From the NCBI RefSeq assembly GCF_000735355.1, contig NZ_JMPI01000036.1, positions 1-64,000 on the forward strand: DNA of 64,000 nt, written 5' to 3'. Source of the DNA: Buttiauxella agrestis ATCC 33320 (lineage in GTDB: Bacteria > Pseudomonadota > Gammaproteobacteria > Enterobacterales > Enterobacteriaceae). Shown piece by piece: positions 1 to 9,725 of the stretch; the stretch's first letter is position 1; every line of letters starts with the position of its first letter. A model generated the notes under the pieces. That model saw nothing but the letters and a program-made list of their open reading frames with translations, was not told the DNA's origin and made no database searches. Position numbers and translations under genes: made by a program.

Positions 1-16
1 CTCCTGGGGGAGAGGG

Positions 17-568
17 TTAGGGTGAGGGCATAATGCGTTGCCGAATAACCACTGCCGGATTTCCCCGGCAAACGGCATTTGCCGGTAACGATTTATAAAT
101 ACTGCTGCGAGCACCGACGACGGTGCCATTTCCAATCGTGACGCCAGGTGAAACAAAGACATCCGTGGCAAGCCAACATTTCTCACCAATAACAATTGGC
201 GTGGCAGTAATATCGAAATGTTTGCTCATATAATCGTGACTGCCGGTACATAAATAACATTTTTGTGAAACGACAGAATTTGCTCCAATCGTTATTTCAC
301 CCAGCGTATATAACACGGCGTCATCGCCTACCCAGGCATAATCCCCGAGGGTTAATTTCCATGGGTAAGTAATTTTCACTGACGGACGAATCACAACACC
401 TTTACCGATTCGTGCGCCAAACAAGCGTAATAAAAATGCCCGCCAGCGATATAACACTTGTGGTGACCAGGCAAATAATGTTGCTTGTACTGCCCACCAG
501 AGTTGAACCTTAATAGAGTTTGCACCCCGAAAACCTTTCGGCACCGAGAAGCCATTCAATTCCTGCAT
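17..568 (-). CDS. wcaF: Colanic acid biosynthesis acetyltransferase WcaF
   Basis: This 183-residue protein is probably an O-acetyltransferase that modifies the colanic acid repeat unit from acetyl-CoA in the cytoplasm. The sequence shows left-handed beta-helix hexapeptide repeats (for example IGNGTVVGA) from about residue 52 to 160, and a TGSHDY segment with His111 in the usual catalytic position. It is the last colanic gene visible; in E. coli gmd follows, which would lie beyond the left edge. The first 16 bases hold part of a G-rich intergenic repeat. Length and position match E. coli WcaF; the exact acetylated sugar is not shown by the sequence. Confidence 0.93.
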   Translation of the reverse strand: MQELNGFSVPKGFRGANSIKVQLWWAVQATLFAWSPQVLYRWRAFLLRLFGARIGKGVVIRPSVKITYPWKLTLGDYAWVGDDAVLYTLGEITIGANSVVSQKCYLCTGSHDYMSKHFDITATPIVIGEKCWLATDVFVSPGVTIGNGTVVGARSSIYKSLPANAVCRGNPAVVIRQRIMPSP

Positions 569-586
569 AATATTTCCTACTTTTTC

Positions 587-613
587 GTCGGATGTCGCTG
601 ACGCTAATCCGAC
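587..613. repeat. REP-like palindrome between wcaE and wcaF
   Basis: A 27-base imperfect palindrome with GTCGGAT and ATCCGAC arms, followed by CTACA. It resembles the palindromes at 5151-5223 and 11362-11432, so it belongs to the dispersed REP/BIME family of this genome. It fills most of the 53-base wcaE-wcaF gap. Confidence 0.6.
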
Positions 614-621
614 CTACAGAA

Positions 622-1374
622 TCAGGCTTTGTTATATAATGCTTTTGATTTTCCGGTGGTGCGTAAGCGGAGCTTATAAGACAACTCCGCAATAAAGCCT
701 GGGACGTGTAATATTCTGCGCTGCACGCTTCTCGCATCACGGCACAACTCAATATTATTGGTGGTAGAAACACCGCCCATTGAAAATTCGGAGACAATCC
801 CCTTGACGCGTTTAAATGCATAACCGCCTTTATACATTTTGGCCGCCAGGGCGTAATCCGAAGATACTTTGTATTGCAGGTCATACGGGTATTTGAGCAG
901 ACCATCCATAGGGAAAAATATTGCCTGATGGCTTGCTGGCAAACTGTGGTAAATATACCAACCCTGCTTTGCCCGACGCTCTATTTTTGTGCCGTCGCCA
1001 AAGTCTAATAATGCATCGCCAATGATCATGGCATTTTCTGTCAACGGCCTTTCAGCAAGCTGGCGGGCGACATTTACGATATCCTGATGGAAAACATCAC
1101 CTGAGTTAAGGAACAACGCATAACGGCCCTGAGCCATATCAATGCCTTTGTTCATCGCATCATAAATGCCGTTATCTTTCTCACTCACGAACCGTAAGTT
1201 GTACTGCCCATTCAGGTTTTCCAGAAACTCGGCGGTACCATCTTGCGAGCCACCATCAACCACAATCCACTCAAATGTGATACCAGGCGCCTTCGCTAAA
1301 TGGGCCAGCGACTGCCAGGTTTTTTCTATTCCGGCAAGATTTTTATAAGCAACCGTGATGACACTTAGCAGCAT
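622..1374 (-). CDS. wcaE: Colanic acid glycosyltransferase WcaE
   Basis: A 250-residue GT-A fold (GT2 family) glycosyltransferase that adds one sugar to the lipid-linked colanic acid repeat at the inner face of the cytoplasmic membrane. The N-terminus has the family's SVITVAYKN strand and a VDGGSQDGT nucleotide-sugar binding segment near residue 40. A LNSGDVF segment near residue 95 takes the place of the metal-binding DxD. It sits 11 bases downstream of wcaD in the same transcription unit. Assignment rests on order and similarity to E. coli WcaE; donor and acceptor cannot be read from the sequence. Confidence 0.92.
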   Translation of the reverse strand: MLLSVITVAYKNLAGIEKTWQSLAHLAKAPGITFEWIVVDGGSQDGTAEFLENLNGQYNLRFVSEKDNGIYDAMNKGIDMAQGRYALFLNSGDVFHQDIVNVARQLAERPLTENAMIIGDALLDFGDGTKIERRAKQGWYIYHSLPASHQAIFFPMDGLLKYPYDLQYKVSSDYALAAKMYKGGYAFKRVKGIVSEFSMGGVSTTNNIELCRDARSVQRRILHVPGFIAELSYKLRLRTTGKSKALYNKA

Positions 1375-1385
1375 TGTTATTGACC

Positions 1386-2606
1386 TCAGGTGTTCGTAAT
1401 ATTGAGTGCTTTACGTAAAATAAACGGGCAAACAATTAAGAACGCATATTCAGGGCTAAAAATTGAACCGGTAAAAAACAGTGATACAGGGGTAAAGAGC
1501 CATAATTGCACACGGTAATTTTCATTATTACCAAATGCCGTACGCATCATTTTAATGACTTTCCACATATACCAAATTGTTAGTAATACCGCGAGCCATG
1601 AAAAATAAATAATTAGCAGATACAAACCATTGTCTACTGTTTTACCGACATCCGCACCGTTAAAGATTCCGAATGATGCGACATATTCATATAAAGATCC
1701 GAACCGCACTACCCCATCAATATTGGTCAATGAATGCCCGACCATCGCCAGAGGGCCAATAATACGATAATACGATGACGAACCTTCCGTTCCCAAATCA
1801 CCGAGGCGTGTGGCGATATAAGGGAATGCGAATATTAACCCTACTAAAAACACGGAGAGAGAAATTATCGCTAATGGTAACTTCTTCTTTATTGCATTTT
1901 TATTAAGGTATTGAAATGCCCACTCAAGCAAATAGAACAGGATAAAAGTCATTACCCCTGAAAACGATCCGGAAAGCACTATCCCCAAAAGAATCATACC
2001 ATCAGTTTTTGGTGTTTTGATACCGAACTGTTTGATACTGAGCCAAATTGAGATTAACGCCAGAGCGAAGAACGCCGGTTCAAAATAAAGAGCCGTGGTA
2101 CGCTTACCGCCGAAGCTAATAAAGTTCAGAACATAGCTGTTACTGTATATAAGAAACTTCGAAATTTTCTCAATCAGGCTACTGCCACCAGTAAGGATAA
2201 TCTGAGCCATTTCTGCTGCTGCCAACATCACAATAATGCCGACGACACCATAAAATAACCTTAATAACTTACGGTGATTACGTTGGGAAATAGTTTTGAA
2301 GCGGCAGCTCCACGTCATCGCCATGATCAGCACGATATAAACAAACAATAATGTCGAGGTGACATATTTGCTGGCATCCAGCGATTGACCAAAGATGTAG
2401 TTAAATGCGGTGAGTCCCGCACCGATGCCCAAAGCAATCATCAATTTTTTGACGCTAATGCGTTCAATGTACAAAAAGAGAATGGCGGGCAAGAAGGTGA
2501 CTATCGTTATCGGGAAACTTTCTCCGAGTGAGGCCAACTTGACGTTGACCACCAGATAGATGAACGGCAGCAGCAGATAACTACAGATTCTGATAGAACG
2601 AGACAT
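1386..2606 (-). CDS. wcaD: Colanic acid polymerase WcaD (Wzy-like)
   Basis: A polytopic inner-membrane protein of 406 residues with about ten hydrophobic segments, the expected Wzy-type polymerase joining colanic acid repeat units at the periplasmic face. I start it at the methionine beginning [10 protein letters not shown], which aligns with E. coli WcaD (405 aa). A longer open frame extends 24 codons upstream, but that part lies wholly inside wcaC. With this start wcaD overlaps the wcaC 3' end by 26 bases, suggesting translational coupling. The region around residues 165-190 ([15 protein letters not shown]) is strongly conserved in the family. Confidence 0.93.
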   Translation of the reverse strand: MSRSIRICSYLLLPFIYLVVNVKLASLGESFPITIVTFLPAILFLYIERISVKKLMIALGIGAGLTAFNYIFGQSLDASKYVTSTLLFVYIVLIMAMTWSCRFKTISQRNHRKLLRLFYGVVGIIVMLAAAEMAQIILTGGSSLIEKISKFLIYSNSYVLNFISFGGKRTTALYFEPAFFALALISIWLSIKQFGIKTPKTDGMILLGIVLSGSFSGVMTFILFYLLEWAFQYLNKNAIKKKLPLAIISLSVFLVGLIFAFPYIATRLGDLGTEGSSSYYRIIGPLAMVGHSLTNIDGVVRFGSLYEYVASFGIFNGADVGKTVDNGLYLLIIYFSWLAVLLTIWYMWKVIKMMRTAFGNNENYRVQLWLFTPVSLFFTGSIFSPEYAFLIVCPFILRKALNITNT

Positions 2607-3798
2607 ATTCCTCCAGCATCTGTTGTCCACTGAACGCCTGGCGACTCGCAGTTTTGAAACTCTGCAAATCCTTGCCAAACACCTGCTGGGCGAGCGCTTC
2701 TTTTGGCATTTTCACCAGTTCCAGCACGCGCATATCGCTAAAGGTTTTACCGTCGACTTTGCGCAGCACTTCATCGGCGGCGTCACTTTGTGTGGCGATA
2801 ACCGGCACGCCAATCGACAGCGCTTCGCACAAAATCAGCGGGTAGTTATCCACCTGCGAACTGAACACCAGCGAGTCCATTTCATTAAGCTCACTCATCA
2901 GCGCTTTTTTGTCGCTCATGTAGCCGTGATTCACGACGTTCGGGCCATTAAACGGCGAGAATTTCCCGAAGGTGTGCAGTTCAATTTCATCCCCCAGCGC
3001 CATAATCGCCTGCACCAGCTGCTGGTTGGTTTTACCGTCATAACGTAAATCGTGTGCCACCACGGCCACTTTGGGCTTGTCACCCGCCGCACTCGTCAGC
3101 GGCAGTTCAGCCAGAATCGCTTCAGTTGCGACGTCGATTCCGTTGTTGATAATTTTGCAGCGCCCTGCCCCGTAGATACGATTAAAAGCATCAGCCACAT
3201 GCTGGCTCGGGGAGATAAACTGGCAGCCCAGCGCTAACATTTCGCGGAACAACTGGCGTTTGGTGTCCACCAGCAAATGGGCGCGATCGGTTTTCACCGG
3301 CGGATAGTTATTTAGCGTCGGGCATTTCTGACAGCCGGTTTTCCAGCCATCGCATCCATCGAGGAACGCACAGCGCCCGGTAATGCTCCAGTGGTCGTGT
3401 AGCGTCCAGACAAAAGTGACATCTGCTTTATGGGCTTTCACGCGCTGGCAAAACGTCACCATCTCTTCCAGATTCAGCCAGTAGCTGTGGACCACATGGA
3501 AATGCAGAACCACCGGGCCGATGCTTCGGGTCACTTTGCGATACAGGTTATTGAGGTTGCCAAACGGGTCGCGGTTGAAAAAGCGGAACAGAATAATGTT
3601 GGCAATCGATGTGAGTCGCGGCGTGTGTTTTACTACGCCCGGGAATTTATCGTGGCTGGCGCTTTTCTTTCCGCCTTTGCCGTAACCATAGATAAAACGG
3701 GAGCTAAAACCGGCGGCGTTGGCGCGCTGATGAAGATCCAGCGCGACACCTGCCGCCCCGCCTTCAGCCAGGCGCACGTTGAATTGTAAGATATTCAT
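2581..3798 (-). CDS. wcaC: Colanic acid glycosyltransferase WcaC
   Basis: A 405-residue GT4-family, GT-B fold glycosyltransferase of colanic acid assembly. The N-terminal half has the acceptor-side Rossmann fold (NVRLAEGGAAGVALDL near residue 10) and a conserved cysteine-rich segment around residues 140-165. The C-terminal half has the retaining-enzyme motif EALSIGVPVIA. It overlaps wcaB by 4 bases (ATGA) and wcaD by 26 bases, so the three are translated in a coupled series. Length equals E. coli WcaC. Confidence 0.93.
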   Translation of the reverse strand: MNILQFNVRLAEGGAAGVALDLHQRANAAGFSSRFIYGYGKGGKKSASHDKFPGVVKHTPRLTSIANIILFRFFNRDPFGNLNNLYRKVTRSIGPVVLHFHVVHSYWLNLEEMVTFCQRVKAHKADVTFVWTLHDHWSITGRCAFLDGCDGWKTGCQKCPTLNNYPPVKTDRAHLLVDTKRQLFREMLALGCQFISPSQHVADAFNRIYGAGRCKIINNGIDVATEAILAELPLTSAAGDKPKVAVVAHDLRYDGKTNQQLVQAIMALGDEIELHTFGKFSPFNGPNVVNHGYMSDKKALMSELNEMDSLVFSSQVDNYPLILCEALSIGVPVIATQSDAADEVLRKVDGKTFSDMRVLELVKMPKEALAQQVFGKDLQSFKTASRQAFSGQQMLEEYVSFYQNL

Positions 3799-4280
3799 TT
3801 TATAACCTTTACTTGCGCTTTCTGGCCGACGACCAGCGCATTGTCCGGCACGTTGTCCAGCACCACACTTCCTGCACCGACCACCACGTTATTACCCACC
3901 GTGATATCACCAATAATCACCACATTCGCGCCGAGTTCGACACCATTGCCAATCACCGGGCAATCATTGCTTTTGCTGCGATTGCCAATGGTGACGCCGT
4001 GGCGAATAGTGAAATCGTCTCCGGCAACCACGAACTTATTGATGACCACGGCATAACCGTGATGAATAGTAAAACGACGCCCGATGGTGGCGCCTGCCTG
4101 GATTTCATAGCCAAACAGGCATTCGGTGATAAAGCGATAAAGCAGGATGACCGGTGCCGCCCAGAGATTGTTGATGACGCTTTTTTTGCGCCACACCGAG
4201 CAAAAATGCGCGATGCGATAAGCCATCACCATGCAGCACGGGCGCAGGCTCCAGGAATTTGCGCGCAGATCTTCAAGCAC
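3795..4280 (-). CDS. wcaB: Colanic acid acetyltransferase WcaB
   Basis: A 161-residue hexapeptide-repeat acyltransferase related to serine acetyltransferase, and the second predicted O-acetyltransferase of the pathway beside WcaF. The repeats run from about residue 65 to 150, with the catalytic-type histidine in TIHHGYAVVI and the segment VIIGDITVGNNVVVGAGSVV. It is separated from wcaA by 2 bases and overlaps wcaC by 4, so it is an operon member. Which sugar each acetyltransferase modifies is inference from E. coli, not visible here. Confidence 0.92.
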   Translation of the reverse strand: MLEDLRANSWSLRPCCMVMAYRIAHFCSVWRKKSVINNLWAAPVILLYRFITECLFGYEIQAGATIGRRFTIHHGYAVVINKFVVAGDDFTIRHGVTIGNRSKSNDCPVIGNGVELGANVVIIGDITVGNNVVVGAGSVVLDNVPDNALVVGQKAQVKVIK

Positions 4281-4282
4281 GG

Positions 4283-5119
4283 TTATTTCCCCCGTAGTCC
4301 GTCGGCAAGACGTTTGGTGTTACGCACGCTCAACAGCGCTAATAACGTGCGTAAAGACATGCGTTTATTGCGGATTTGGTAGAGGGTAAACAGCTGGTAT
4401 TTCTTGCTGGCCCGATCGAATTTATCTTTGTGTTTTCGGTAGAAGTGGAAGTACCCGGCGAATTTTTTCGGCGATTTGGTGATCTGCATTTCACCGTGAT
4501 TAACATGCAAAATTTGCGTGGCTTCTTCCACTTTCCAGGGTTGACCGTACTCGACCACCATTCGCAGGAAGATGTCGTAGTCCTGAGCCGCAGCCAGTGT
4601 GGTATCAAACAGGCAAGCCTTGAAGCGACTGGCGTAGGTAAACACCTGATTACCAATAATATTTCGCTTATAAAACAGCTTTAATGAAAACGGTGATTTT
4701 GGGTACAACGGCAGACTGGCGGGCTGGGAATAAACCTGCCCTTCGCAGACGTAGTCGTTGGCGTATAAAAAGGCGTGTGTCACCAGTTGGTGTTTGTGCT
4801 CCAGAAAAACGGACAGGCGATTAGGCGTCCATTCGTCATCATCATCAATACCCGTGATCAATTCGCCCGTCGCCTGGCTGATGGCCTGGTTACGCACTGA
4901 ACACGCGCCGGAGTTGAAATCATTGCGGGTGTAACGCACGCGCGCGTCACCGAGTTCTTCCACAAAGCGTTGGAGCTGTTCGTAGGATGAAGAGCAGTCG
5001 TCAACGATTAACATTTCCCAGTGTTCATAATCCTGGCGCAACACGGATTTAATGGCGCGGATTGCCAGCTGCTGACGATTCCATGTCGGCATATAAATAG
5101 AGATAAGTGGGTTATTCAT
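4283..5119 (-). CDS. wcaA: Colanic acid glycosyltransferase WcaA
   Basis: A 278-residue GT2 family glycosyltransferase. It has the SIYMPTWNRQ first strand, VDDCSSS near residue 40 and an acidic metal-binding run GIDDDDEW near residue 95. It follows wzc after a 117-base gap holding a BIME repeat and precedes wcaB by 2 bases. The product acts on the undecaprenyl-linked repeat at the cytoplasmic face of the inner membrane. Length and order match E. coli WcaA. Confidence 0.93.
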   Translation of the reverse strand: MNNPLISIYMPTWNRQQLAIRAIKSVLRQDYEHWEMLIVDDCSSSYEQLQRFVEELGDARVRYTRNDFNSGACSVRNQAISQATGELITGIDDDDEWTPNRLSVFLEHKHQLVTHAFLYANDYVCEGQVYSQPASLPLYPKSPFSLKLFYKRNIIGNQVFTYASRFKACLFDTTLAAAQDYDIFLRMVVEYGQPWKVEEATQILHVNHGEMQITKSPKKFAGYFHFYRKHKDKFDRASKKYQLFTLYQIRNKRMSLRTLLALLSVRNTKRLADGLRGK

Positions 5120-5150
5120 GGCGCTCCCCCGAAAATCGTTTTTATTTATT

Positions 5151-5223
5151 GGTGGATGACGCTATCGCTTATCCACCCTACAGGGCGTGAAATGTAGGGC
5201 GGATAAGCAAAGCGTCATCCGCC
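5151..5223. repeat. BIME: two inverted REP-like units between wzc and wcaA
   Basis: Two palindromes in inverted arrangement (5151-5177 and 5198-5223), each with GGAT-type and ATCC-type arms around AGCG/CGCT cores, separated by a CCCTACA...TGTAGGG inverted repeat. They form a strong potential mRNA secondary structure inside the colanic operon, between the export machinery genes and the glycosyltransferase genes. In known systems such elements can stabilise upstream mRNA or attenuate downstream expression; this is inference here. Confidence 0.65.
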
Positions 5224-5236
5224 AGCTGATGCCTGA

Positions 5237-7405
5237 CTATTTCGCATCGGACTTATATTCGTATTCGTAGTAACCGTAATCTTCATATCCCGCCGCACGG
5301 CGGAAGATGGAGTTCAGGATAACGCCGCGGACGTTGATACCGTTTTGTTCAAAGCGGCTAAGGCTGGTTTCGACTTCTTTGAGCGTGTTCACCGCATAAC
5401 GCGCCACCATCAAAGTGGTGCCTGCGTGGCGGCCCACAACGGCAGCATCGGTCACCGCGAGAATTGGCGGGGTATCGATCAATACCAGGTCGTAGTTCTT
5501 GCTTGCCCATGCAATCAGCTCGGCAAAGCGCTCGCTCATCAGCAGTTCAGAAGGGTTTGAAGGCACCACACCGCGCGGGATGAGGTCGAAATTAGGCACT
5601 GACGTTTTTTGCGCACAGCGGGTGATTTCCGCCTGCCCGGTCAGCACTTCGGCCAGGCCATTGTTGTTGGTGGTTCCGAGCAGTTCGTGGGTGTAGCCTT
5701 TGCGCATATCGCAGTCGATAAGCAACACGCGTTTGTTGGTCTGGCTAATTACGGCGGCCAGGTTGGCGCAGACAAAGGTTTTACCAATCGACGGGCTGAC
5801 ACCGGTGAGCATCAGAACATTGTTCGATGCCTGCATCATGGCGAAGTGCAGACTGGTGCGCAGGCTGCGAATGGCTTCGATGGCGAGATCCGTGGGATTG
5901 CCCACCGCCAGCAGTTGGCTTTGTTTATTGCGCTTCGCCGCTTTCACACCGCGAACCGTGGCGTTATCACGAGATTTCTGCCATTCGGAAAGTGGAATGC
6001 TGGCGTAAACACCAATCCCCGCCTCTTCCAGCACCGCCGGGCTTTCGATGCCACGGTTGAACAGCGAGCGTAGCAGCACGCCCATAATAGAAAGCATCAG
6101 GCCAAGAATAATGCTGCCGAGAATAATCAACGCCCGTTGCGGTTTAACCATTCCAGGCTGCGCAATCGCCGCATCAACAATGCGTACATCGCCCACGGTG
6201 CTGGCTTCGGTGATTTTCAGCTCTTGCTGTTTGTTCAGCAATTGCATGTAAACCTGCTGGCCGGATTCCACATCACGCGTCAAACGCACGATTTCTTGTT
6301 GGGTTTTCGGCATGGCCGTCACACGACCATTCAGACGCGCTTTCTCATCTTCCAGCGTTTTACGTTTTTCCAGCAGCGTGCGGTACGCCGGGTGAACTTT
6401 GGTATATAGCTTGGAAATTTCAGCTTCTTTGAAGGTCAACTCGTTAAGCTGCGCGTCAATGTTCACCATGGTGTCGAGCACAGATTTCGCTTCAAGCGAC
6501 AAATCAACCGAATCTTGCTGTTGGCGATAGGCGTTGAGCTTGTTTTCAGCGGCATCCAGACGCGTGCGCACTTCTGGCAATTGTTCGGCAAGGAACTTCA
6601 GGCTTTTCGCCGCTTCTTCCGATTTGCGCTGTACGTTCTGCTCAAGATAATTGCGCGTGATGCTGTCGAGGATATCGCGAATTTTATCCCGGTCTTCACC
6701 GGTGTAAGAAAGGCTTAATACCCCGGTATCTTTACCGTTTTCAGCGACCACCAGGTTGCCCTGTAGCTGGTTGATCATGCCAAGCGTGGAATATTTTGTG
6801 ACGGTAAAGGTATCGCCCACTTGCGCTTTAATCGCACTCACGTTCATGGTGATGCCATCTTTGCTGAGGGTTTGCCCGACCTGCCCTTTGGCGCTAAATC
6901 CGTTATCACTGGTGAGCTGATATTGCGTTGGGCTAGTGACTTCGACGGTGAAGATATTTTTGCCCTGCCCCGCTGGGAGGTTAAAAGTATCGACCACAAC
7001 GGTGTCATTTTGGCGACCCTGCAAGCGGTCCCAACCCGCGCCCAATAACCAGAAGCTGTTTTTCTCCACCGCAATATCAAGGTTGAGATCGTCAACCGTT
7101 TTGCCTAATACCAGGCGCGATTGAATCAGCTGCATTTCCGCAGCAGATGCTGGCGGTTTGTTTGAGAGCGCGGAGCTGATGTCGTTGACCAGCGAGTTAC
7201 CGGCGTTTTGTTCAATTTGCACCAGCGCATCGGCTTTATAGATGGGTGTGGCAAACATCGCGTAGACGGTGGCAAGAATGGCGAAGACGGCGGTGATCCC
7301 CAAAACCCACCAGCGGGCTTCGAGAACCGTGCCAAACAATCGGCCAATATCAATTTCGTCATTGCCCTCAGTCGGGGCGCTCGGACGGCGTGATTTTTCT
7401 GTCAT
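5237..7405 (-). CDS. wzc: Tyrosine autokinase Wzc, polysaccharide co-polymerase
   Basis: A 722-residue inner-membrane BY-kinase that controls colanic acid chain assembly together with the outer-membrane channel Wza; the phosphatase Wzb reverses its phosphorylation. The N-terminal Wzz/chain-length domain is bracketed by membrane helices near residues 33-55 and 425-447, with a large periplasmic coiled region between. The cytoplasmic kinase has a Walker A motif (GVSPSIGKT, about residue 535), a VLLIDCDMRKG motif and DLVLIDTPP. The C-terminus is tyrosine-rich (YEDYGYYEYEY), the autophosphorylation cluster. It lies 2 bases after wzb. Confidence 0.96.
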   Translation of the reverse strand: MTEKSRRPSAPTEGNDEIDIGRLFGTVLEARWWVLGITAVFAILATVYAMFATPIYKADALVQIEQNAGNSLVNDISSALSNKPPASAAEMQLIQSRLVLGKTVDDLNLDIAVEKNSFWLLGAGWDRLQGRQNDTVVVDTFNLPAGQGKNIFTVEVTSPTQYQLTSDNGFSAKGQVGQTLSKDGITMNVSAIKAQVGDTFTVTKYSTLGMINQLQGNLVVAENGKDTGVLSLSYTGEDRDKIRDILDSITRNYLEQNVQRKSEEAAKSLKFLAEQLPEVRTRLDAAENKLNAYRQQQDSVDLSLEAKSVLDTMVNIDAQLNELTFKEAEISKLYTKVHPAYRTLLEKRKTLEDEKARLNGRVTAMPKTQQEIVRLTRDVESGQQVYMQLLNKQQELKITEASTVGDVRIVDAAIAQPGMVKPQRALIILGSIILGLMLSIMGVLLRSLFNRGIESPAVLEEAGIGVYASIPLSEWQKSRDNATVRGVKAAKRNKQSQLLAVGNPTDLAIEAIRSLRTSLHFAMMQASNNVLMLTGVSPSIGKTFVCANLAAVISQTNKRVLLIDCDMRKGYTHELLGTTNNNGLAEVLTGQAEITRCAQKTSVPNFDLIPRGVVPSNPSELLMSERFAELIAWASKNYDLVLIDTPPILAVTDAAVVGRHAGTTLMVARYAVNTLKEVETSLSRFEQNGINVRGVILNSIFRRAAGYEDYGYYEYEYKSDAK

Positions 7406-7407
7406 TG

Positions 7408-7851
7408 TTATCCCTGATGAGCGTTGAGTGCGTTAGCCCATTTCTGAGCGCTCTGGTCCAGAAGACCGTAAACCGCTTCAAAAGCGTCGTGGCTTTTGCG
7501 ATACGGATCGGGAATTTCCCGTTCCGCATCCCAGTGACCGAACAGCATCACTTTGCCGCGCATCTCTGGAGCCATTTCGCAAATTGCGGAGATATGGCGT
7601 TTTTCCATGGCGAGGATCAGGTCGTATTCGCGGCACATTTTTCCGGAGACCTGCTTCGCACAATGCCCCTCAAGCGAGAGGTTGTGCTGCTCGGCCACGC
7701 GGATAGCGCCCACATCCGCCCCTTTTCCCACCAGCGCCCCAAGCCCTGCGGAAGTCACAGTAAGCTGCGGATGGTAATTTTTTAATAACCGCTCAGCGGT
7801 TGGGGAACGGCAAATATTCCCCACACAAACAACCAGAATTTTGTTGAACAT
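7408..7851 (-). CDS. wzb: Low-molecular-weight protein tyrosine phosphatase Wzb
   Basis: A 147-residue cytoplasmic phosphatase that dephosphorylates the Wzc tyrosine cluster. The P-loop CVGNICRS lies at residues 9-16 with the nucleophile Cys9 and Arg15, and the general-acid loop is present as DPYRKS near residue 115. It is positioned between wza (6-base gap) and wzc (2-base gap). Length matches E. coli Wzb. Confidence 0.96.
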   Translation of the reverse strand: MFNKILVVCVGNICRSPTAERLLKNYHPQLTVTSAGLGALVGKGADVGAIRVAEQHNLSLEGHCAKQVSGKMCREYDLILAMEKRHISAICEMAPEMRGKVMLFGHWDAEREIPDPYRKSHDAFEAVYGLLDQSAQKWANALNAHQG

Positions 7852-7857
7852 AGCGCG

Positions 7858-8991
7858 TTACCAGGTATGGATATCTTTGGCGGTATCCGTCATATAACGA
7901 ACGCCACTGATGGTTGGCAGCAGTTGGTTGATCAGGCGATTCCAACGCGTGACTGGTGCGGTGGTCACATACACCACGTCGTAAGGTTGCAGCTGGAATT
8001 CGGTGCCCATCACCAGCGAGGTCGCATCGGACATATCAAGCTGATAAATGTTGGCGATTTTGCCGCCCTGCTTCTCTTTGATTGGGCGAATAACGAAGAT
8101 GCCGCTGGCATTAGATGAGGTCATATCCAGACCTTCGGCCTGGCCGAGCGCTTCGGTCAGCGTCATGCCGCTGAAGTCCATTTTGAGGGTGGTTTGTTTC
8201 TTCACTTCACCCATCACGAACACTTTCAGGTCGTCATTGCGCGGCACGAATAAAATGTCGCCAGGGTACAGAAGATGGTTCTGGCTCAGGTCGCCGTTTT
8301 GCATCAGGGCTTGCAGAGAAATGCGCTTTTCCTGGCCGTTGTGCGTCAGCACCACGTTGCGCCAGTCGGCGGCATCCGTCAGGCCACCTGCGGCATTGAT
8401 CGCATCCAGAACGGTAAGCGGAACGTTGGTAATCGCCTGTTGCCCTGATTTGTTGACCTGGCCCGAGACGTAGGCTTTTTGAGATCTGAACCCAGCGATA
8501 TTAACGTCCACCTGCGGGTCTGCGATGTACGTCGCAAGGCGGCTGGTAATATCACTACGAATTTCAGAAAGGGTTTTACCCGTGACTTTTACTTTGCCGA
8601 CATACGGATAGAACATCGTGCCGTCAGACTGCACCCAGTTACCGGCATCGCTTGAGCTACGATATTGGCCCGCAGGTGTGGTGAGTTCCGGGTGATCCCA
8701 GACGGTGACGTTCAGGACATCCCCTGGGCCAACACGATATTGGTAAGCTGCAATCTCCTGGTCCAGAGACATATTTGGCTGTGCCACCGCAGGGCGTACG
8801 CGTAATTGTTCAACCAGACGCGGCGTTAACGGATAAACGTTAACCATGCGATCCAGATTGAAGTCTGAATCCTGTTGCTTGATAACATCTTTCCCCATCG
8901 TAGACATATTGCTACCGGGGAGCACTGTGCAACCACTCATAAGGGTTACTGACACCAATAAAGGCATCAATTTAAGTTTGTATTTTATCAT
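7858..8991 (-). CDS. wza: Outer-membrane polysaccharide export lipoprotein Wza
   Basis: A 377-residue outer-membrane lipoprotein that forms the octameric channel for colanic acid. It has a signal peptide and lipobox LMSGC with Cys21 as the lipidated residue. The export domain follows ([16 protein letters not shown] near residue 93), then SLBB repeats, and a C-terminal amphipathic segment ending in a tryptophan that would form the outer-membrane alpha-barrel. It is the first gene of the operon, preceded by a leader of about 230 bases carrying the JUMPStart element. Confidence 0.96.
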   Translation of the reverse strand: MIKYKLKLMPLLVSVTLMSGCTVLPGSNMSTMGKDVIKQQDSDFNLDRMVNVYPLTPRLVEQLRVRPAVAQPNMSLDQEIAAYQYRVGPGDVLNVTVWDHPELTTPAGQYRSSSDAGNWVQSDGTMFYPYVGKVKVTGKTLSEIRSDITSRLATYIADPQVDVNIAGFRSQKAYVSGQVNKSGQQAITNVPLTVLDAINAAGGLTDAADWRNVVLTHNGQEKRISLQALMQNGDLSQNHLLYPGDILFVPRNDDLKVFVMGEVKKQTTLKMDFSGMTLTEALGQAEGLDMTSSNASGIFVIRPIKEKQGGKIANIYQLDMSDATSLVMGTEFQLQPYDVVYVTTAPVTRWNRLINQLLPTISGVRYMTDTAKDIHTW

Positions 8992-9178
8992 TGAGTATTT
9001 ATCACTATGGCAGAGTAATTATCCTGAGCGAATAAAATAAGTGACTCGTTAGGTATTTGAATGAGGTCTGAATTTAAACCTGGTTGCCGCAGAAATATCT
9101 GGCATCAATCCTAAAAAAACTCTTATTTCCCGACATCCTATTGACAGAATAATTGAGGCTTATTCTCTGGCCTTCGGG

Positions 9179-9216
9179 CATGCTACCGCCCCTGGCTTAC
9201 AGTCACCAACCTACTG
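9179..9216 (-). promoter_or_regulatory. JUMPStart element with ops (RfaH recruitment site)
   Basis: On the minus strand the sequence reads GGCGGTAGCATG at 9190-9179, the ops core, preceded by a conserved CTGTAAGCCAGGG stretch typical of JUMPStart sequences in the leaders of long polysaccharide operons. In E. coli the ops element in the non-template strand recruits RfaH, which suppresses polarity over the long operon. Its place in the wza leader supports the same control here. Confidence 0.85.
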
Positions 9217-9227
9217 AAAAAAGACAA

Positions 9228-9275
9228 GTTATAATGGGCAATCGTTACAGAAATTAAATTCAAAGAATTATCTTA
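9228..9275 (-). promoter_or_regulatory. Probable colanic acid operon promoter with RcsAB-like box
   Basis: A -10-like TATAAC lies at 9233-9228 (minus strand), just upstream of JUMPStart. An RcsAB-box-like dyad, TAAGATAATTCTTT, lies at 9275-9262 and matches the consensus TAAGAATATTCCTA at 10 of 14 positions. A second weaker candidate is at 9449-9462. Activation of wza by RcsA/RcsB is established in E. coli; which box works here is not settled by sequence. Confidence 0.45.
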
Positions 9276-9725
9276 GAAAATAAAACCTGCGGTGCCAGGT
9301 TAAATATCATGGCTTCAGCGAATATAAAAAATACATCTAATATCAGACACCGATATCGATTGTTACAGCTAACCCTATATCAGGCAAGGTTCCGCAGAAG
9401 GAGAACCTGACTTTTAAGATTAGTATTAACAGCACATTTACACGCGTTTAGGATTTTCTTTATATTGACAGAAAATTAATAAGTGATACGCCGAAAGGGA
9501 ATATACAGAACTATCTCATGTAATTTTTAATATAAGAAAAGGCAATTACCCTTTATTTAGCAAAATATTAATTATTTACCCTGGTGATTAAGTGGAATTA
9601 AGCGAGGCAGGCACAATAATTCAGCATGAATGGATTATTCCCGCATCTGGCATTGCAATTTCCCCGGTGAGTATCCATCATTTCATTGTGACATTTGTCA
9701 TCTTTAATGAGGTACTGACCGGCGT
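9276..9725. other. AT-rich divergent intergenic region, wza to yegH
   Basis: About 450 bases without a credible reading frame. It carries upstream promoter DNA for wza on one side and the yegH promoter on the other. A short inverted repeat (AGGTTC...GAACCT) occurs near 9390-9412, and a Shine-Dalgarno-like GAGGTA precedes yegH. I see nothing else in it. Confidence 0.5.

Noticed and set aside
510-905. Long minus-strand frame overlapping wcaE and wcaF
   Set aside because: It is a shadow frame across two well-supported genes with no protein-family features.
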